Origin: Trichostrongylus colubriformis | Lineage: Eukaryota > Nematoda > Chromadorea > Rhabditida > Trichostrongylidae | Direction: 5' to 3' | NCBI GenBank assembly: GCA_963978905.1 | Contig: OZ022258.1 | Span: 31,872,716 to 31,936,715, forward strand | Length of the DNA stretch: 64,000 bases | Shown: one piece after another, positions 10,690-21,527 of the stretch | Layout of the letters: each line of letters starts with the position of its first letter | How positions within the stretch are numbered: position 1 is the stretch's first letter | Translations under genes and position numbers: made by a program | The notes under the pieces: model-generated | The model's input: only the letters and a program-made list of their open reading frames with translations | Told to the model about the DNA's origin: nothing | The model's database searches: none

Positions 10690-12211
10690 CGCTGGTGTGC
10701 AAAACTTAGGGACGAGATGGATAAAGTAACATAAAACACTCATGACTGGGTGGATGTGAATGATAGTGTGGGAGCATGTTGCCACTCGCTTAAGAAATAT
10801 GCACAGAAAGCTAGACTTTTCTCGGTGGAAGAAGAGCTTGAATAAAGGGCCAAATATGGCCGACTGCGCAAATCGAGGCAGTCTATGGGTATGAAAAATT
10901 TTATTTTCAATCAACGAAAAGCTGCAAAGAGCTGTGGTAGTATCCTTTGATACATCATGCTCCGAAGAGAGCATCTGGTCGACTTCACTCGAGGAGGGAT
11001 CATAGGGAAACTCGAAGAAGGTCGAACCATGACGAGTGTAGCCCAGGAGTTCAGTGTCGCTCACAGCGTTGTTTCACGTGCATGGAGAGCATTCGAACCT
11101 TTGATACTGCTGCCCGAAGACGAGGAGATGGCCGACCAAGGACAACTACACCAAGGGACGACCGCAACATTGTGCATTAGGCAAGAAGAGATCCTCGTCA
11201 GTCGGCTTCGGCTATTGCAACGACGTTTAACAGGACTCTAGGGCAAGCCATCTCGCGCACTACAGTAGCAAGACGACTGCATGGGGGGGTCTCCGTCCGA
11301 CGACCGTTACGTTGTGTTCCTTTGACCCTCGCGCATCGGCGAGACCGTTTACGTTGGTGCCAGGAGTATGGCGAATGGACCGATGAGGAATGAGCCGTGT
11401 GCTCTTTTCGGAAGAGAGCAGGTTCAGTCTGAGCAGTGATTCTGGAAGCACCCTCATATGGCGGGAGGTGGGAACACGCAACTCCCCCAGGAATATTGTC
11501 GAGCGTGATCGTTCTGGTGGTCGAGGTGTTATGGCATGGAGAGGCATTATGTTGCATGGCCGTACTGACCTCCAGATTTTTGAGCATGGAACCCTCACCA
11601 GTCAGCGTTACTGCGACGAGGTTCTCCCACATCATGTCTGTCTTTTCAGAGCTGCAAGCGGCCCTGACTTCAATTTCATGGATGACAATGCGCGACCGCA
11701 TCGCACAGCACAGGTGGAACAGCTTCTAGAACGAGAGGATATCCGGCGAATGGAGTGGCCCGCCCGTTCCTCCGACCTAAATCTCATCGAGCTCGTGTGG
11801 GATGCACTGGGTAGACGCATTGCAGCACGACCAAATGCACCAATGACGACAAAGCAGTTGTCAAATGCACTGATTGAGGAGTGGAATACCCTGCCCCAGG
11901 AACTCACTACCAACCTCGTTGAGAGTATGGGATCGCGATGCAGAGCATGTATTGCTATCCGTGGTGATCACACACCCTATTAGAATCCGTGTAACTTCTT
12001 TTTCAGTACCAGGATAAATCGTGAAGACTTGCGTGTAATCGACATGGTTGAATAAAAATGTCATAACTATTCGTCTGATTCCGAGTTTCTGTCAGTTGCT
12101 TTCTGTACAATATCGTTAAGGTTCTCTCTTGATATGATATGAATTTCATCGAGCTATGTTGTCTGGCAGAGGCACGGAAGTTGCTTTCGTCCCTAAGTTT
12201 TGCACACCAGG
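10690..12211 (+). mobile_element. Tc1-family transposon, both ends present
   Basis: Terminal inverted repeats of at least 24 bp (GCTGGTGTGCAAAACTTAGG at 10691, mirrored at 12187-12210) sit just inside TA dinucleotides (10688-10689 and 12212-12213). The 1.5-kb length and the transposase type fit Tc1. The transposase is frameshifted and one catalytic aspartate is altered, so the copy is inactive. Confidence 0.85.
10957..11983 (+). pseudogene. Tc1 transposase, frameshifted
   Basis: The N-terminal paired-like DNA-binding part (FTRGGIIGKLEEGRTMTSVA, 10984 onward) and the catalytic part (11390-11983) lie in different frames, with further breaks between about 11120 and 11390. The catalytic core keeps FMDDNARPHR and SSDLNLIELVWD, the second acidic residue block and the final glutamate of the DDE triad. 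The first motif, normally (S/T)DESRF, reads SEESRF, so the first catalytic Asp is Glu. The C-terminus ends ...AIRGDHTPY, as in many Tc1 transposases. It would bind the terminal repeats and cut and paste at TA. Confidence 0.85.
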
Positions 12212-12213
12212 TA

Positions 12214-12715
12214 GTTGGGGAAGCGCTCTCCGTATGCAAAATCCAAATAGTATGATACACCCTTCTTGGCAACGTAGTAGAAAATCCACTAGACATAAAC
12301 AAAGTAAATTGCCTTTGTTTTCATGCATTTTCTTTTTCCGGAAATCCCTCGGGAAACAGATAAAAAAAGCCAATGGGGGCGTTATGAAAAGCACGTTGGG
12401 GCATCGGAAGTTGACCAAATTCCATCATAGTTTCTCTAGAAGCTATCCAAATCTAAGAGGATGCGGTCGAACATGGCCAGAAGGGATGAAAAGAAATCTT
12501 CGATTTTTATAAAACGTTCTTACAAAATCCATCTAGCTATGTACTTTCTGTGATGTCAGGCGTTCCGCTGCGATACTAGCATATGAATGGCTGTGGAATT
12601 CACCGTTGCATGATTCTTTCAAACAAGATTATCTAACCCGGAATAGAGAAGCAAGCTAGGAGCTCGTGTCTAGATACACTTGACCATAACGTAGGGGCCG
12701 ATTCGTGTCTATATA
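12214..12715. other. No recognised gene
   Basis: Between the Tc1 element and the first 0.5-kb MITE. Open frames on both strands (about 12156-12512 plus, 12146-12418 minus) overlap each other and show no motif or paired splice sites. Confidence 0.4.
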
Positions 12716-13207
12716 CAGTAGCGCTCAAAAGTCTTCGGCCAAAACTTTTTTGGCATAACTTTTTTCTACTTGACCAAATTGACAAAATTTTAATATGTGG
12801 TGCCTGAACCTTTCGCAACATTTCTTTCTACTTGAGTGCCGCTTGACACTTTTCATGGTTTTTACAAGAGTTTACTGCAAGACTACCGAAAAAAAGTAAA
12901 AGGCTTGGCCAAGAAAAACGGCTCTCTTTACAAAAACAAAACGAGCAAGCCTCAGAGTGCATTAATATTTTGTAGAAAGATCATTACCTTTGATGACAGC
13001 GGCACAGCGGGACGGCATAGCGATGGCACTCCAAAAACAAAAATTTCATATAACCACGTAACCTACACCGTTGAGCGCCAAAATAGCCTATTATGTATGA
13101 GTGTCCAACATACAAAAATTTCACTTAGATCGGTGCAGTTGCAAAAAAGTTACAAGTGAAAAACCCAAGTGGAAGACCATTTCGCCGAAGACTTTTGAGC
13201 GCTACTG
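12716..13207 (+). mobile_element. 0.5-kb TA-flanked MITE, copy 1 (492 bp)
   Basis: Begins CAGTAGCGCTCAAAAGTCTT and ends with the inverse GCGCTACTG, flanked by TA on both sides (12714-12715, 13208-13209), like Tc1-type elements. Four copies occur in the window (also 27086, 40581, 45460). The inner sequence is conserved among copies, including a GACAGCGGCACAGCGGGACG block, but none encodes a transposase. It probably moves with a Tc1-like enzyme that recognises CAGT-type ends. Confidence 0.85.
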
Positions 13208-13209
13208 TA

Positions 13210-13660
13210 TGTAGCGAACACTATCCATCGTGTACAATAGGGTATGACAGCTATTGATATGCACGTCTGACGATCATGGGAGCCTTGCAAGTGCGACTCT
13301 GAGGATCTGGTCCTTCGCATCATGCCGATTTCTCCATACTTCTTTTTCTGCAAGAGGTCCTGCCTTGTTCTTCTTGGACTGTGAATATTTCGATTCGTTT
13401 CGTACTCACAAACTCACAAGGAACTCACAATTGAAGACTAGGAGCAACCCAAAGTCAACGAGGGTTCGAAAAAACCTGGCAAAAGTGGGACAACGTACCA
13501 TAAATAAAATTCCACTCGACGATTCCAATTTGCATCCCTCACATTGACGTAATATTACCTACGTGCATTCCGTGTTGGTAGTCAGTCGTTTTATGAAAAC
13601 AGAGAGATAAGCTGAATGCTTGACTGCCTTAATAGCTGGAAATTATAAAGATTATTTCAG
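13210..13660. other. No certain gene
   Basis: A plus frame (13254-13547) and a minus frame (13353-13150) are open, the latter running into the MITE. Neither has recognisable motifs or a phase-matched partner exon. Confidence 0.35.
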
Positions 13661-13872
13661 CTCCACGGGATGAGCAGAGTAACCGGTTGTTGCTACGTAC
13701 ATATCTCCCAGCTCATCCCTTCTACGTCACTGATTCGTGTCTCCATTCACGAATAACTCACTGGAAACGCTTTTGTTCCTTGAAACCGGCAACAGTTACC
13801 GTTCGCAACATTGGAGATGTACGGGCAAGACGCAGATTGATTTCACGCGAACCCATGTTTAATTCTCAATAG
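13661..13872 (+). CDS. Candidate terminal exon, unrecognised
   Basis: Directly after the acceptor GATTATTTCAG (13650-13660) a frame stays open for 69 codons to TAG at 13870-13872. It includes NRLLLRTYLPAHPFYVTDSC and VRNIGDVRARRRLISREP, a balanced, basic protein sequence. The first two bases complete a codon from an exon not found. No family is recognised. Confidence 0.4.
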
Positions 13873-14620
13873 AGCGGATTCCTGAGGAGGAATCCTCGTT
13901 GCCCTGTATAGAGCATTCCTTTTGAGCAAGACTTCCGGGTCCCAAAAGTACGCACAGAAAAGAATGAAAGATGGAAAACTATGGAAATGGGTTGCACTGA
14001 GCAGCTACAACTCCTCTTCTCCTATACATGGAGCTAGCGCGCATGGACTAGTAGTTCTACTATCCACAGAAGCTCATTCCTAGTAACCCTTCAAGTGTAA
14101 TTACGTCAGTACATTCATAAGGAATTGTAGGAGTGATGACATCTGAACTGAACATATGTTGCCACACTCAAGAGGTCTTTCACAGAATTCAAACACAACA
14201 TTTGTACATCACCCGCGTGCAGCGCCTGATATCTCCTGCCGAAATGTGAAGAAATTGCGTGTGTAGGTGGAAGATAGGACTTTCGTGGGTACGTGAAGGA
14301 ACAAAACACTCAGATGGAACCCGTAGCTTGTAGGACAGGCTATATATATCGAAGAGGGAAAATTATAGATTAGTTGTGAAGCACGAAACTCGGATATTCA
14401 TGCGTTGCGATATCTTGACCAATGATAGAAATGCTACATATCATGAAGAGAAGGCCTTTCACCAATTATAGCCTGTATACAAACTTAAAGAAATCGTCCA
14501 CGAAAAAATGAGCTTTTCTGTTACCCATATTTTAGGTTGTATTTGCTTAATGTGGGCCGCATGCTAAGTTTCACGCGAAAGAATTTGAATCCGAATAAGA
14601 TACATTACTACGGGGGGGGG
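13873..14620. other. No recognised gene
   Basis: Anonymous sequence. It ends in a run of twelve G at 14612-14623, a likely slippage-prone tract. Confidence 0.5.
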
Positions 14621-14707
14621 GGGTAAGGGCCTTCAGTTCATGAAGTATACAGTAGGCATACAGTAACAGTACCTACTGTATACGTCATGATCTAAAGACC
14701 CTCACCC
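14621..14707. repeat. Hairpin: 36-bp arms, 15-nt loop
   Basis: Arms 14621-14656 and 14672-14707 are inverted copies matching at 31 of 36 positions; three of the five mismatches would be G-U pairs in RNA. The loop is 14657-14671. The inner 12 bp (GTATACAGTAGG and its complement) are perfect. Size and near-perfect pairing resemble a microRNA precursor; a tiny MITE is the alternative, although no target duplication is evident. Confidence 0.6.
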
Positions 14708-15875
14708 AGTATAAATTCATCCCCTTTCGTAATTATCACTTTTCTTGCTCTGGACAGAGCATCTCTGTAGTTATATACATACACATAAATACGTTTCAGA
14801 ATTCATCATGCCACCGTATGCTTTTTCAAAGGTGCAAATTGGTGCTGGCTACTTTGACAAAGAGGGGCCTAATCACACCTATCTCTCTACTCTTCTTATA
14901 TATGGGCTGTGGAGCGTTAGAAAATGCATGTATAAACCTTAAAAGGGGTTACCGATATAGCAAAGATTAATATCACACACATAGCCTCCAGTTTTGGTTT
15001 TTTCCCTCGTATGATGAGGATACGTCTAGCATAGATGGAGCTGAATCTCGTAGGATAGGGATAGGTCTAGCATAGATTGAGCTGTGGAATCTGCAACGTT
15101 TTCATCATCCGACAACCCTGTTCGGCAGTTGACATAATTACTAAATGTGGTATTTTAAAACTAACGTAGAAAAAAGACTAATGGTGGCTCGTTTTGCCTA
15201 GCCATTATAGGTCATAGATTTGAAAGCTAGCGGCAAAGAAGAAAACTGAAGGAAAGAGCAGAGAAGCCTCCACTTCTTCAAAGTTAAACACGACTGGCAT
15301 GTGCTGCTTTCCAGATGCTCATATGAGAGGTGATCGCGAATTTATGTCCATCGCTGCGCAAAAATTCTACTCTCTCAAGCACGCTCTTCCGACGAATACG
15401 AGAATTGGCCATTTTTTGCTTAATAATCATGGAGGGTGAATTACCCGACTCTCTTCTTCCTGTGGATGCACCACGCATACTGCTCCCTTTGTTAAAAGCA
15501 GTGACGTTGAACACAGTTTGTATTATACAAAGGTTACTGAGGTCGGTCCAGTCCAGGCGAGCATTGATAAGGGACTTGATGGTTGCACCAGGGGACTGGA
15601 AGTGGCGCTACTCGTGGGTGATATATTCTACTCTGTAACACGTACATAACAAATACAACAAGAGAGAACACTCAAAATTTGACAGGGTTTTAGTGATTCT
15701 TTTTTGAGCCCACGAGATATAGCAGATGAGCGATCTCGGGGAGTCGAGCATTGATCAAAGACTGCATCCTGGGCCAAGTAGGTGGAAGTGCTCCTTCGCA
15801 AAAAGAGCACTTGGAATATTTTTACTCCAAAAAGCATCTTCGTGCTTTTTTAATCCTTAATTCCCCTAACTCCTT
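14708..15875. other. No certain gene; small direct repeat
   Basis: Two copies of GTCTAGCATAGAT(G/T)GAGCTG lie about 47 bp apart at 15027-15090. A minus-strand frame (15514-15284) with good composition has no clear acceptor. The rest shows nothing recognisable. Confidence 0.35.
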
Positions 15876-16018
15876 TTATAAGGCGTGTATAATCCCCATG
15901 ATTGGTCGCCCAGCATGCTTTCCGGCATCGTCGGTTTGATTGATGACGCTTGCCAAAATGCACGTCTTCAAGGTTGCGAACTCGTCATTTGTGATGTGGG
16001 CGTATGATGATTCATTGG
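15876..16018 (-). CDS. Candidate terminal exon, unrecognised
   Basis: On the minus strand an excellent acceptor (TTTTATTTTCTCGCAG) is followed by 46 open codons to TAA at 15878-15876. The protein contains HITNDEFATLKTCILASVIN and AGRPIMGIIHAL at its C-terminus. The first two bases belong to an upstream codon. No related family comes to mind and the upstream exon was not located; the frames at 16172-16414 are possible but unproven. Confidence 0.45.
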
Positions 16019-17570
16019 CTGCGAGAAAATAAAAATGGCAAGAAGTGGATGGCATGATCTCAGGAACTATCATGCCACGAAATCGATAGTGGAAACATTC
16101 GTGTCATATATGAACAACTCAGTCTGGAAACCGTGATTTATCACCGTGCGGATGATGACATTCCTCTGCTCTTAGTCACCTAATTGGTTATTGGCGTAGT
16201 CAAAAATAGACCTCTTTAACAATGAATGGGCAAAGCTCGAGCAAAGCCTTACGGATTGCAAACTGCAAAACTTCGCAAGATTGGAAAGGAATCTGAAGTG
16301 GGCTCTGATAATACCATTAAATTCGAAGGTCGCAATGCCGGAGCAACAACATATTGCTACCACTCCTTCTGATGGTGGCTTCAGACGGCTTTTGCCATAC
16401 GAATTGCATCGCACCGCTATTTATTCGTGTGTCTGTGTGTGTAACAACACAAATGCTTTTGTACAAGAGTACAATGAGTCGCGCCGCTCTCAGCAACCTG
16501 CTGCATAACTGTCAACTATGTATTGCGTCGTTAGGTTTAGGGACCAACCTGACCACCTTTAGTAATCCAGTTTCTTTTGTCATGTTTACATCCATTCAAC
16601 CTAACCTTATATGTGTCACAACTATCTGCAATATAATGTCAACACATCGGGAGCTGGTCGGTTCCCTTCCCGTGGAACTCCACAGCTTTTGTTCGCGGAA
16701 AGGATTGGACGTCGATCTTGAGACCACCTTGGTTGACTTGCTGATTCTTCTCAATAATGTGAGCTGCAGAGCATATGAGGTGATGAATCGTTAGCGCGAG
16801 GTTAAGGCAGTACAGTGGTCAAAGACCTTTCAGATTGCCGTGGGCGCCCTGCCAAGACATCGAGTGTGAATTCCTTGGATCTTTTATCGTGAACGCCTTT
16901 TTTACTAATTCGCTTCTTCTTCCTTTCGCTGTTTTATATGTTTGTTGCTGTTTGTTATTTCACTTGTTTAACACCATCATGAATGAACCAAATTCGTCCT
17001 ACGCGATGTCAAATGACAGTGGCGTCGGTCTTTTCTGCTCGCCAGCAGGCAACACCGCCACTGGTGCACAGCGCTCGAGGTAAAGCACGTTAGGATCGCA
17101 ATAGCGACCCAAAGGTGCATATTTCAACGCGAACTTCGCTCCGCATTATCTCTTCTGAGCTCGAATGTTCGTTTATGGAAAATATTGTTTTTGAATACCC
17201 TTTCTTCCCTCGTCTCCCTTCCGGTGCCTTTCTAGAAAAAATGCTCACCCAAAAGTCGATGCACTTTCAAAATGAGTACTGAAAGACTTTTCACAAAATT
17301 GGTATAAAAGCCACGAGAAGCAGGGAACAAATAAGCTGGTTAGTCAATCGGAATTGTAAAGGTGGATGGCTCATGATCAGTTAAGTTGAGGAGGATCGCT
17401 TCTGCTTCGTAGATATTTCATAACTGTGAAGTGGTTCGAAACCTATGGATCGACCTAATATTATCGTATGGTCAAAAACATTCCAAATTTAGTATAAGTA
17501 TAATTTTTATGCATATAAGTTTTTCGATGGCGGAAAGGGCCAGAACAAAATGGAGTTTTTGCGTTTCAGG
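16019..17570. other. Mostly anonymous; small ORF at 16636-16794
   Basis: An ATG at 16636 opens 52 codons (plus) containing HRELVGSLPVELHSF and LETTLVDLLILLNNVS to TAG at 16794. The composition is protein-like but there is no splice or promoter support, and the opposite strand is also open. At 17571-17655 a short frame follows a TTTTTGCGTTTCAG acceptor. Both are noted only as candidates. Confidence 0.25.
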
Positions 17571-17655
17571 TCAACTGCATGAGGGGGAAGTAGCCGATTA
17601 CCTACTCAGTACGGTTCAAATGCACTGTACGATTCAAATGAGTGCAGCACAATAA

Positions 17656-19317
17656 ACCCGACGAAGCTTGAGCTGGTCATTCGCGTCCTGCCACGCTTCC
17701 CTACTTTCATTGCGAGTCTTTTTGAGCTCCAAGTAGTCGCGGTCCTGAATCGTTGAGCTAGGGACCTGAACTAGGGATTTACAGCAATCCAAGACAGCGT
17801 ATTGACGGAGTTGCACCATTGATTACGTAGTCCTTTTTGGTGTACCTTTTCTGCCACTTTTATATAGTGGGTTCTATGTAGTTGTGGCTGGTATGGATCC
17901 GCTTTCACGCTGAGCTCTGCCACAGCCTTTTGGACCTCCTAGGACGTCCGCAATGATTCGAGTTATTTCAACTCAATATGGTGGAAAAACTGATATCACA
18001 CAATTGTAAAAAAAATCTTCCTAGAGTGACGGTATTGTTACATGCAGAACAAATAAAAATCGTGAAAAGGCTGAGAAAAATAAAAAGTGTAATCGGAAAG
18101 GAAGGCTCTCAGATACTCAGCCAATGCGGTCTTAACAGCTCAGCAAAGGCAATTTATACTAACTGTTCAAAACCAAAAGTGCGAGTTATTCTTGGTCGAA
18201 CTGAGTTGTGGTTTCTCTTTCAACTTACATACATAGGAGGTAAGGCCTTCACTTGAAAGTCCGGAGATGTGGAAATCATGAAGATTGATGGGTGAATTTC
18301 TTATCCAGAGCCGGTTGGGACTGCTTTTTTATATGCTTCGAATTTTGCGAACTTTTGATTGAGTCGTGGTAATATGATTAATCCCGCAGGCGCGGACAGG
18401 CTGAAATAAAATGGCAGTAATGGTCCAGGTAAACGGAGGCAAAGGAGAAAAGCAGCACACCCGAGGGATTCCTTCCCTCGAATAGTGAGTCATGGAAGAG
18501 TGTAGACTAGAGCTAGGGAAAACCGGAATCCTTCGATTCCTTCTCTTCCTTCATTCATTACCTCTTTCCAATTCTCTTAAGCTATAGCATAATGTAATTG
18601 TCAATAAGAATAAACCAGATGTTTGAATGAGTTCGAAGAGCTAGAATGTGGAGCCCTTGACAAGACGCTTCAACTGTTCAGAGTACTCTGTGAAGTACAA
18701 CGAGTAACCTAGGTAAAGGACCTTTATGATATCGGAATTGACTTTCATTTCTCGAATTCTCTGCTGGACTTTGCTTATAAAATTAAACGGACGGTAATTG
18801 AAATCAAGAAGGCTTCCTTCAGTTACGGAGCCTTCAGCTACATCCAGTCAGTGTTTTAGATTGAGCTGGCGTTGAAGACTGAACCGCGAACACTAATTCG
18901 TGAAAGGCAGTATCCGCTCTTGTGGTGCGCGGGAATGCTCACACATTCCGGCATAGTCCAGCACGTACTCCAGCTAGCATCCTGCATGAACCAAATGCGA
19001 GTCTTCTCAGGTATGGAACTCCTGGCAAGATTATAGCGAGTTTTGTGAGCTGAATCAGGGAGAACAGGGTTCTTGGAGAGGTGTCATCATGTAACTACTT
19101 CGGTTTGATGAGAACTATAACGAAAAGTAGTGTTGTAGTTGTTGTGAGGCTGCTGAAAGGACTTCAGAAGAGTTCGGAATGAAGTTCTAGTTGCTTGTTG
19201 TTATTTTTGTTAGGTCTTTTCGAAGAGTACTCCAATTGAAGTATGTTGCTACACTTCGCCGAAAGAAAGTTCTGAAGGAATTTCGCCATCTGTTTACTCA
19301 GCTTCAGTTCCGAACTA
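17656..19317. other. No certain gene; 92-codon ORF at 17978-18256
   Basis: The 17978-18256 plus frame starts with ATG, is Lys- and Ile-rich (KIVKRLRKIKSVIGKEG) and has no domain I know; it may be chance in AT-rich DNA. No other support was found in this stretch. Confidence 0.25.
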
Positions 19318-20219
19318 TTAGGTTGGTGGAAAAGTCCTGGGACACCAATTTCAAAAAAAAGTTAAAATTCGAAAAAAGGATCCGTGGGCCGATCGAAGTT
19401 ATAGATCAATAGCCACACGATCGTAGATAACACTGAACTAACGATCAATTTTGCCGAGGTCTAAATAAGCAGTATCGATCCAGTTGAAGAGCACTAATGC
19501 TCCTCGATTGGATCGATACTGCTTATATAGACCTCGGCAAAATTCCGGATCAAGGACTTTCTGGGAAGGGTCGTTACAGGGGATGAACCCTGGGTCTTCT
19601 ACGCGAATCATAGCAGGAAAGCTCAGTGGCTTCCCCAAGGAGAAGCGGCTCCGACTTAATCGAAGACAGACACCCATCAAAAAAGGGTGATGCTGTGCTG
19701 TTGGTGGGACTCACAAGGAATGCTCTACCACGAATTCCTCGAAAGTGGTACCACAGTAACCGCAAGCATCTACTCTAATCAGCTGCAGAAGTTGAGCGAG
19801 GCAATGCAACAAAAGCGGCCAGGACGGAACAAAGTTTACTTTCTTCATGACAACGCACGCCCTCGTGTTGCAAGAATGTCTCGGGAGAAGTTGGACGAGC
19901 TTGGATGGGAAGTACTGCCTCACCCTCCGTATTCGCCCGACCTTGCCCCTTCCGATTATCACCTATTTAGGGCCCTCAAACAAAATCTCAGAGATAAGGA
20001 ATTTAATGATCAAGCTCAACTTGAATCGGAGGTGACGCGCTTCTTCGACTCACAGCCAGCTTCCTTCTGGAGAAAAGGTATTCGTGATCTGCCCAAAAAA
20101 TGGCAAAGTGTTATCGAGGCAGAAGGTGATTACTTTGTGATTTGAAATGACGAAGAAATAAAGTTTTTAAAATTTGAAAGAAAAGTTCTCAGTGTCCCAG
20201 GATTTTTTCACCAACCTAA
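19318..20219 (+). mobile_element. Mariner transposon, 5' part lost, about 902 bp
   Basis: Ends TTAGGTTGGTGGAAAAGTCC and its inverse finishing CCTAA at 20219, flanked by TA (19316-19317, 20220-20221). The C-terminal two thirds of a transposase remain. In place of the N-terminal coding part there is a hairpin with arms 19447-19493 and 19498-19544, derived from mariner coding sequence copied in inverse orientation. Confidence 0.9.
19545..20145 (+). pseudogene. Mariner transposase, N-terminus missing, one stop
   Basis: From about 19570 the frame reads VTGDEPWVFY (first catalytic Asp). It is interrupted by TAA at 19657-19659 and continues open from 19687 through GMLYHEFLESGTTVTASIY, FLHDNARP (second Asp) and PYSPDLAPSDYHLF (third Asp of the DD34D triad) to the end ...AEGDYFVI. 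The helix-turn-helix N-terminus is absent, so it cannot bind its ends. Confidence 0.9.
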
Positions 20220-20365
20220 TAAATTTACTACGAAATCCCATCGTTACTTTTTGCCCAGTGAAGTTTCCGGAAGAGTTTCACTCCATGTTTAGCAATGTTT
20301 TGGGTGTATATTTCACTATGGAATACACACTTTGGTGTGTATCTTTACCTGGGAACTGATTTAGA

Positions 20366-20830
20366 TGAGGTTCCCCTTCAACCAAGGCTCGGGCAAAATC
20401 TTAGACAAAATTAGCGCCGGACGCCGATAACACGGGAGTGGCCTCCATCTACATGAGCTATTTTTGCTTAAGCCTCACTTTGAGAGGACCCTACCTCCAT
20501 CATTTAAGGCTGAGGTAAATATATACATTTGAATTGAACCGAGACTGTAGGGCTGGATTAGGAGAGCGACGCGCAACAATGAGTACCCTTAACTCAGGGC
20601 GTTTCGAATGATTCGCCATGTAATTAGTGATCTCGGTGCTAATGTATTTGAGGGCACTCAAAACCATTTCATAATGGTCAGCTTTTCCCAAGGTGTATTT
20701 TTACCGAAGCCCCGCTTGAGGGGTGAGGGCTTTCCCTAAACTAAGGGACAGGCTAAAAACCAAGGCAAAAACTGCGCCGGACACCGACCACAGTGGAGTG
20801 GCCCTCAACTAAATTTACCGCGTCGGTTCA
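20366..20830. repeat. Diverged duplicated block (GCGCCGGAC repeat)
   Basis: Two related segments, about 20366-20465 and 20730-20830, share GCGCCGGAC(G/A)CCGA...GGAGTGGCC and flanking words; a third, shorter relative is at 25427-25475. No coding or terminal structure is seen, so this is an old dispersed repeat of unknown class. Confidence 0.45.
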
Positions 20831-20987
20831 TAGTATCTACAACTACATAGTGATCCATCTGACCGAGTAACAGTGGGTTATCGTAACGACTGTGTACGAC
20901 TTAACGACTGTGTGTGCAGTTTACGAAGAGCGTTTTGTTCGAACTACTGACGCACTGTAATCTTGCTGCTTTTTTATTTTATAGGTG

Positions 20988-21307
20988 ATGGAGTTCAACA
21001 GCCCACAAAACCCGGATAATGATGAATGCGTGGGCAACGGCAGGGAAAAGGTTGCCGAATGTGGTGAGATCCGCATGGTCGCTGCGCATGGACGCGTTTC
21101 ATTTCACGATAGGATTACTGTAACATGATTCTGACGTCCTGCATTCACGTTTCAGTCGAATACATAGATAAATCCCTAGCCTATCAGATGAAATCTGATA
21201 GACTGCGTCATTCTACTGCTTCACAGAATGTTTCCACTGAGGGAGAGCATTATGACGTTGGGTGTGGGTGCCTAAACACTGATTATCGCTATTTCAAGAA
21301 GTATTAG
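20988..21307 (+). CDS. Short two-exon host gene, 75 residues
   Basis: The acceptor TTTTTTATTTTATAG ends at 20984 and ATG follows at 20988, the arrangement of a trans-spliced nematode gene. Exon 1 is 20988-21063; the intron of 92 bp (21064-21155) has GTGAGA and ACGTTTCAG ends; exon 2 is 21156-21307. The phase (1+2) joins exactly into an open frame ending in TAG. The protein begins MEFNSPQNPDNDECVG and ends GCGCLNTDYRYFKKY. It has four cysteines, no signal peptide and no known domain. An overlapping frame just downstream is also open, so the model could be incomplete. Confidence 0.45.
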
Positions 21308-21527
21308 TCGGAAGGAACTATGCCACGACCTGCTTTTCCGGCAAATCACATCGGAAGCTCGTCTAAATGATCTGGTGATGCAGGCCAAGGAGATTAGGTC
21401 ACGGAAGTCGTTTGGTAAGCGAGGTACTCAATTTTCCTGTCGGTGGGAGTATTGCTCTCCGGGTGACGATGGTTGGTATGGGAAGATCAACCAGTTACAA
21501 TTTGTTTTCAACGGGTGGGCCAGATGA
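21280..21527 (+). CDS. Candidate exon in overlapping frame
   Basis: In a different frame from the gene just upstream, a strongly protein-like stretch runs from about 21280 to TGA at 21525-21527, with ARLNDLVMQAKEIRSRKS and SCRWEYCSPGDDGWYGKIN. A GTAAGC donor at 21414 could end it earlier. Its acceptor is not clear (an AAG at 21300 is possible). It may be a later exon of the same locus or evidence of a frameshift. Confidence 0.3.

Noticed and set aside
11198..11701. 167-codon minus-strand ORF
   Set aside because: Antisense to the Tc1 transposase core; no independent evidence.
12836..13159. Protein-coding gene within the 0.5-kb MITE (107 codons)
   Set aside because: The equivalent frame is shorter or broken in the other three copies and resembles no transposase.
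14533..16608. TTAGGTT at 14533 and AACCTAA at 16602 as ends of another mariner
   Set aside because: Beyond seven bases the two ends do not pair, the spacing is too long and no transposase lies between.
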